A stretch of 8,336 nt of DNA from contig JABIPD010000059.1 in the NCBI GenBank assembly GCA_018698735.1, forward strand, positions 1 through 8,336, in the 5' to 3' direction. Shown piece by piece: positions 5,266 through 8,336 of the stretch. How positions within the stretch are numbered: position 1 is the stretch's first letter; every line of letters begins with the position of its first letter. The translations under genes were made by a program, and so were the position numbers. The stretch is from Candidatus Jacksonbacteria bacterium (GTDB lineage: Bacteria > Patescibacteriota > Patescibacteriia > UBA9629 > GWA2-43-13). Below the pieces are notes generated by a model that ran no database searches, was not told the DNA's origin, and worked only from the letters and a program-made list of their open reading frames with translations.

Positions 5266-5664
5266 TCATTCAAAAAAGATCCATTTTTTTCTTACTAACA
5301 AAACAGTAATAACAGCTCCCACCAACGGCCCAATCACAATATATACATTTGTATAATCAATAACATTTAAAAGCACCGCAATGCCGTACAGGGCAAGCAT
5401 CCCCCACAGAGCCCACTTTTTCCATTTTAAAAGAAATATCGCACAAACTAATCCAACAACCCGAGCTAAAAAGCTTCCCCAAATAACTAACGCCGCTGCA
5501 GAAAATACAACCCCCTTAAGTGGTTCTGTTTCAAAAAACAAATAAATAAACCGGCCTATTGAAAGCGTATATACTATCAACAAAAACAAAAGCCATAATG
5601 TAAGCAGCACTCCCCTTTCTTTTTCCTGGGTTAATGTATATTTTTCTTTCTTTTTTGTTTTCAT
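5266..5664 (-). CDS. Small four-helix membrane protein, function unknown
   Basis: The 132-residue product begins MKTKKKEKYTLTQEKERG, a lysine-rich cytoplasmic start. Four hydrophobic segments follow: GVLLTLWLLFLLIVYTLSIG, then one beginning GVVFSAAALVIWG and running to CAIFLL, then ALWGMLALYGIAVLLNVI, then IVIGPLVGAVITVLLV. It ends RKKWIFFE. The positive termini suggest both ends are cytoplasmic. No family is recognised. The frame is open up to 5775, but the start at 5664 is chosen because a TATACT -10 element (5671-5676 on the - strand) lies exactly six bases before it, and translation from further upstream would run through the khpA promoter. It is the only - strand gene and interrupts the usual rpsP-khpA adjacency, next to a REP-like element, which suggests insertion or rearrangement. 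Confidence 0.75.
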   Translation of the reverse strand: MKTKKKEKYTLTQEKERGVLLTLWLLFLLIVYTLSIGRFIYLFFETEPLKGVVFSAAALVIWGSFLARVVGLVCAIFLLKWKKWALWGMLALYGIAVLLNVIDYTNVYIVIGPLVGAVITVLLVRKKWIFFE

Positions 5665-5670
5665 ACATAC

Positions 5671-5699
5671 AGTATAGCGAAAATAAAACGTTCTGAACA
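5671..5699 (-). promoter_or_regulatory. Promoter of the - strand membrane gene (leaderless)
   Basis: Read on the - strand, TATACT (5676-5671) lies six bases before the ATG, so the predicted start coincides with the A of the ATG at 5664. The -35 position at 17-bp spacing reads TGTTCA (5699-5694), a weak match to TTGACA. The mRNA would be leaderless. Confidence 0.5.
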
Positions 5700-5712
5700 T
5701 CGTTTTTATTGT

Positions 5713-5741
5713 TTGACTCTCAAAACAAATCATACTATAAT
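5713..5741 (+). promoter_or_regulatory. Near-consensus promoter of khpA
   Basis: TTGACT (5713-5718), a 17-bp spacer and TATAAT (5736-5741) predict a start near 5748. The leader to the khpA ATG is about 100 nt and opens with a small hairpin, TGCGAG (5748-5753) with CTCGTA (5759-5764). This promoter diverges from that of the - strand membrane gene only 37 bp away. Confidence 0.8.
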
Positions 5742-5850
5742 CGCTAGTGCGAGTATGTCTCGTATGTAGGCTCACAATTAATACTGATCGCGAGTGTTGC
5801 CAGTCTTATTGCATAAGAATCCAGGTGGCACAATTGATCACACTACCCGA

Positions 5851-6189
5851 ATGGCAGAACAAGACCAGGATTTTCTCGAAGCGGTTGTAAAAGCGTTGGT
5901 TGATCACCCAGAAAAGGTTGAGGCCACACGCACTGTTGACGAGATGGGGGTACTTTTAACCCTCAAAGTTGATCCACAAGATATGGGTCAAATTATTGGC
6001 CGATCAGGTCAGACCGCACGAAGCATTCGAACACTCCTTCGAGTTGTTGGTGCAAAAAATAATGCGCGTGTAAACCTTAAAATAGAGGAACCAGAAGGCG
6101 GCCGACCAATGCCAGCAGCGCCGAAAGAAGCTGCGCCTGCAGCTGAGGAAGAAATCGACACCAGCGCTATCGATGACCTTAAAATCTAG
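5851..6189 (+). CDS. khpA: KH-domain RNA-binding protein KhpA
   Basis: KhpA is a small single-KH-domain RNA-binding protein, usually encoded next to rpsP and, in Firmicutes, a partner of KhpB. The 112-residue product begins MAEQDQDFLEAVVKALVDHP, the typical helical start (family pattern: LVEYIVKALVDHPEDV). It has the KH loop GRSG at 50-53 within QIIGRSGQTARSIRTLL and continues through NNARVNLKIEEP. The fold ends near residue 80; ordinary KhpA has about 75-85 residues. The rest is an Ala/Pro/Glu-rich tail ending DDLKI. An in-frame GTG at 5794 would add 19 residues, but the family start favours the ATG at 5851. No Shine-Dalgarno lies at proper spacing. The gene has its own promoter and terminator. 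rimM, which commonly follows khpA, is absent here. Confidence 0.92.
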   Translation: MAEQDQDFLEAVVKALVDHPEKVEATRTVDEMGVLLTLKVDPQDMGQIIGRSGQTARSIRTLLRVVGAKNNARVNLKIEEPEGGRPMPAAPKEAAPAAEEEIDTSAIDDLKI

Positions 6190-6211
6190 CAACTATTCTC
6201 GTTATTAAGAG

Positions 6212-6246
6212 AACTAAAAAATCCGCGTATTGCGGATTTTTTAGTT
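6212..6246. terminator. Bidirectional intrinsic terminator after khpA
   Basis: A perfect 15-bp stem, AACTAAAAAATCCGC (6212-6226) with GCGGATTTTTTAGTT (6232-6246), surrounds a GTATT loop. The A6/T6 tracts make it work on either strand. It ends khpA transcription and implies that trmD has its own promoter. Confidence 0.92.
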
Positions 6247-6249
6247 AAA

Positions 6250-6260
6250 TGATACACAAT
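6250..6260 (+). promoter_or_regulatory. Candidate -10 region of trmD
   Basis: TGATACACAAT resembles the extended -10 element of smc (TGATACAAT) with two extra bases. Using CACAAT (6255-6260) as the -10 places the transcription start exactly on the trmD ATG at 6267; using TACACA (6253-6258) gives a two-base leader. No -35 is seen, because that distance is taken by the terminator stem. Confidence 0.35.
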
Positions 6261-6266
6261 AGATAT

Positions 6267-7001
6267 ATGACATTCCATATCATAACCATTTTCCCCAACA
6301 TTTTTGATTCGTATATAAACGAATCTATTTTAAAACGCGCGCAAGAAGCTGGTGTTGTTACTATTGTTATGCATGATCTTCGTAAATACGCGACCGATAA
6401 ACACAAAACAACCGATGATACTCCTACTGGCGGTGGCCCGGGAATGGTGATGAAGCCAGAACCAATTTTTAATTGTTTAAAAGCTATTAGAGAAAAAGAA
6501 AACCCTGATTTTAAAATACAAAAAAAATCAAAAAATATCTTCTTTTCTGAATCCTCCCCTATTTTATTAATGACTCCACGAGGAAAACAATTTACCCAAA
6601 AAGATGCCCAGACCTTTGCAAGCAAAAAGCTTAATTCCGTCATTCTAATCTGTGGTAGATACGAAGGTATAGACCAGCGCGTACATGATTATATGATAGA
6701 TTCTGAATTTTCTATCGGGCCCTATGTTCTTTCTGGCGGCGAATTACCGGCTGTAGTAATAACAGAAGCTATAACTCGCCTTCTACCTGGCGCGTTAGGC
6801 AATCCAGATTCATTAATTGAAGAATCATTTAGCAAAAAGCTTGCCCTGGCCGGAGCGGAGCGGAGTGCCGGGGAATACCCTCAATATACAAAACCCTCAT
6901 CGTTCTCGCCTACAAAAGAACTCGAGTTAACCACTCCAGAAGTTCTTCTGTCTGGGAATCATGAAAAAATAAAAAAATGGCGCAACCAGCATTCTCAATA
7001 A
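6267..7001 (+). CDS. trmD: tRNA (guanine-37-N1)-methyltransferase
   Basis: TrmD transfers methyl from S-adenosylmethionine to N1 of G37 in tRNAs with G36, preventing +1 frameshifting. The 244-residue product shows the N-terminus TFHIITIFPNIFDSYINESI, the motif DDTPTGGGPGMVMKPEPI (50-67), and the trefoil-knot SAM site CGRYEGIDQRV (129-139) and SIGPYVLSGGELPA (149-162). The C-terminal domain has YPQYTKP and VLLSGNHEKIKKWR. Oddities: P152 where E. coli-type enzymes have Asp (GDYVL); Glu186 apparently aligned with the catalytic Asp of the DSF motif; and about 9 extra residues (193-202) in the interdomain linker, encoded by a GC-rich palindrome. An upstream in-frame ATG at 6249 would add only six residues and lies inside the -10 region, so 6267 is preferred. 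The next gene starts one base after the stop. rplS does not follow. Confidence 0.95.
   Translation: MTFHIITIFPNIFDSYINESILKRAQEAGVVTIVMHDLRKYATDKHKTTDDTPTGGGPGMVMKPEPIFNCLKAIREKENPDFKIQKKSKNIFFSESSPILLMTPRGKQFTQKDAQTFASKKLNSVILICGRYEGIDQRVHDYMIDSEFSIGPYVLSGGELPAVVITEAITRLLPGALGNPDSLIEESFSKKLALAGAERSAGEYPQYTKPSSFSPTKELELTTPEVLLSGNHEKIKKWRNQHSQ
6844..6873 (+). repeat. In-frame GC-rich palindromic insert in the trmD linker
   Basis: CCCTGGC (6844-6850) pairs with GCCGGGG (6867-6873), seven pairs including one wobble, around three tandem copies of CGGAG (6851-6865). This 30-base stretch has only four A/T positions in an otherwise AT-rich gene. It encodes roughly residues 193-202 (ALAGAERSAG), where I would expect about GLL before the conserved YPQYTRP-like motif. 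It differs in sequence from the 65-bp element. Confidence 0.6.
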
Positions 7002-7002
7002 T

Positions 7003-7623
7003 ATGAATATTTATTTAGTTCGACATGGCGAAAGCGAAGCAAATGCACAACAAGTAAAACAAGGAACCGATGGCAATCTTTCAGCAAAAGGAAAACAACA
7101 AGCAACATTTCTCGCCGAAAGACTCTCTCATATTCAACTAGAAAATATTATTTCAAGCCCAGTCCTTCGAGCTCAGCAAACAGCGGATATCATTAATAAA
7201 AAACTCAATCTTCCCCTTACCAACTCGCCCCTTTTTGTGGAACGAAAAACACCAACAGAACTTATTGGCAAACCGTTGCAATCGCCGGAGGTAACAAATG
7301 CCATGCAGAAAATGTACGATAACTATACAGATAATGACTGGCATTACTCAGATGAAGAAAACTTTTCAGACCTAAAAACTCGAGCAATTAACGGATTAAA
7401 AGAATTATCGAAATCGTCCTCAAAAAACCGCTTAGTTGTCACCCATGGCGCGTTTTTGAGAGTGCTTATTGCGTGTGTAATTATGGGAAATATGCTTACT
7501 TCAGCGGAATATTTAAAATTTAATAGCACGCTAAAAGCAACAAACACCGGTATTACGCTTATACGATACATCGACAATGAATGGCAGCTTATTATATGGA
7601 ACGATCATTCGCACCTAGGGTAA
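7003..7623 (+). CDS. Histidine phosphatase (phosphoglycerate mutase-like) family protein
   Basis: This branch-1 histidine phosphatase family forms a phosphohistidine intermediate during phosphate transfer or hydrolysis. The 206-residue protein opens MNIYLVRHGESEAN, with the RHG motif at 7-9 and nucleophile H8. It continues with SSPVLRAQQTADII (the phosphate-pocket arginine), and has the second catalytic histidine H148 in VVTHGAFLRV. Length fits the family. Substrates in the family range from phosphoglycerate to nucleotides, cobalamin precursors, sugars and proteins, and cannot be read from this sequence; nothing nearby suggests cobalamin synthesis. The ATG lies one base after the trmD stop, so the two are probably cotranscribed. 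No Shine-Dalgarno is present. No terminator follows; the rRNA promoter begins three bases after the stop. Confidence 0.88.
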   Translation: MNIYLVRHGESEANAQQVKQGTDGNLSAKGKQQATFLAERLSHIQLENIISSPVLRAQQTADIINKKLNLPLTNSPLFVERKTPTELIGKPLQSPEVTNAMQKMYDNYTDNDWHYSDEENFSDLKTRAINGLKELSKSSSKNRLVVTHGAFLRVLIACVIMGNMLTSAEYLKFNSTLKATNTGITLIRYIDNEWQLIIWNDHSHLG

Positions 7624-7626
7624 CCC

Positions 7627-7656
7627 TTGACAACCCCGATACCTTTCGTATATTAT
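7627..7656 (+). promoter_or_regulatory. rRNA operon promoter
   Basis: TTGACA (7627-7632) and TATTAT (7651-7656) are separated by 18 bp; the overlapping TATATT (7649-7654) would give 16 bp. The start is predicted near 7663, about 206 nt before mature 16S. It begins three bases after the preceding stop codon. Because no terminator intervenes, read-through from trmD could also enter the rRNA genes. Confidence 0.75.
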
Positions 7657-7662
7657 GTGTAC

Positions 7663-7868
7663 TGCTCTTAGATAACAGGAATTTCGAACCAAACACGGCT
7701 ACGTGTTTTTAATTTGAAGGCCTTTTTCACAAAGAGTATGCTCCCCACTGGAGCACAAGTATCGGAACATTGAAAACTGAAATGTAATAGACAACTCCAA
7801 ACGTCAATTCAAAAAAAGTTAAATTTTAAAGCTGTGATGAGCTTTCTTTAAAACGTAAATCATCACAT
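7663..7868 (+). promoter_or_regulatory. Pre-16S leader with hairpins and boxA-like sites
   Basis: The leader opens with TGCTCTT (7663-7669) followed by AGATAACA, an interrupted match to boxA (TGCTCTTTAACA), the NusB/S10 site. A perfect 7-bp hairpin follows, AAACACG (7691-7697) with CGTGTTT (7702-7708), ending in five Ts and resembling a weak terminator that antitermination would pass. TGCTCC (7739-7744) pairs with GGAGCA (7750-7755). AAAGCT (7828-7833) pairs with AGCTTT (7840-7845), and TTTCTTTAAAAC nearby is a second, weaker boxA-like stretch. The ATTGAAAACTGAA stretch from about 7769 resembles pre-16S leaders of Firmicutes. The RNase III processing stem cannot be confirmed because the 3' flank of 16S is outside the window. 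No protein gene is seen here. Confidence 0.5.

Positions 7869-8336
<468 letters not shown>

Noticed and set aside
5665..5775. N-terminal extension of the - strand membrane protein to 5775
   Set aside because: The extra 37 residues would be encoded across the khpA promoter and upstream of the TATACT element, and they lack any conserved feature; the start at 5664 fits the promoter.
7691..7710. The leader hairpin as a true terminator of the upstream trmD-phosphatase unit
   Set aside because: It lies inside the predicted rRNA leader, the stem is short and only five Ts follow; attenuation or antitermination is a better reading.

Overview
This window looks like a chromosomal housekeeping segment of a Patescibacteria (CPR) bacterium, most likely within Parcubacteria. 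The grounds are: AT-rich coding DNA; protein genes without Shine-Dalgarno sequences; an SMC head of the type I associate with Parcubacteria; and a 16S rRNA reading GGAGGCTGCAGTCGAG where most bacteria read GGAGGCAGCAGTGGGG. Placement below phylum is not attempted. Lineage statements rest on remembered family features, not on a search.

Layout. (1) 33-1509: nusB, rnc and a tiny one-helix membrane ORF lie on the + strand and end at an intrinsic terminator. (2) 1550-1800: a self-contained unit with its own promoter, about 215 nt of GC-rich, strongly folded sequence and its own terminator; it is best read as an unidentified non-coding RNA, although a 32-codon ORF with a perfect AGGAGG lies inside it. 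(3) 1832-4426: an SMC-family ATPase with intact heads but no recognisable hinge. (4) 4429-5096: rpsP with a TTGACA/TACACT promoter, a long charged tail and a terminator. (5) 5065-5664: a REP/MITE-like inverted repeat, then a small four-helix membrane protein on the - strand. (6) 5713-7623: khpA with a near-consensus promoter and terminator, then trmD and a histidine phosphatase. (7) 7627-8336: rRNA promoter, about 200 nt of structured leader, and the first ~468 nt of 16S rRNA.

The gene set concerns making and reading ribosomes: NusB (rRNA antitermination), RNase III (pre-rRNA processing), S16, KhpA, TrmD (tRNA m1G37) and the 16S gene. The order is a thinned version of the Bacillus-type run rnc-smc-ftsY-ffh-rpsP-khpA-rimM-trmD-rplS; ftsY, ffh, rimM and rplS are missing from it here.

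The most striking feature is a 65-bp imperfect palindrome present twice (476-540 in nusB, 4950-5014 in rpsP; 60/65 identical). Both copies have the same orientation and the same reading frame, and both lie in C-terminal tails. It behaves like the protein-coding palindromic elements (RPEs) of Rickettsia. An unrelated GC-rich palindromic insert sits in frame in the TrmD linker, and a third type of inverted repeat lies downstream of rpsP, so the genome appears to host several small hairpin-repeat families. Other points of interest are the hingeless SMC, the orphan RNA, and promoters placed so that smc, trmD and the - strand membrane gene would have almost leaderless mRNAs.
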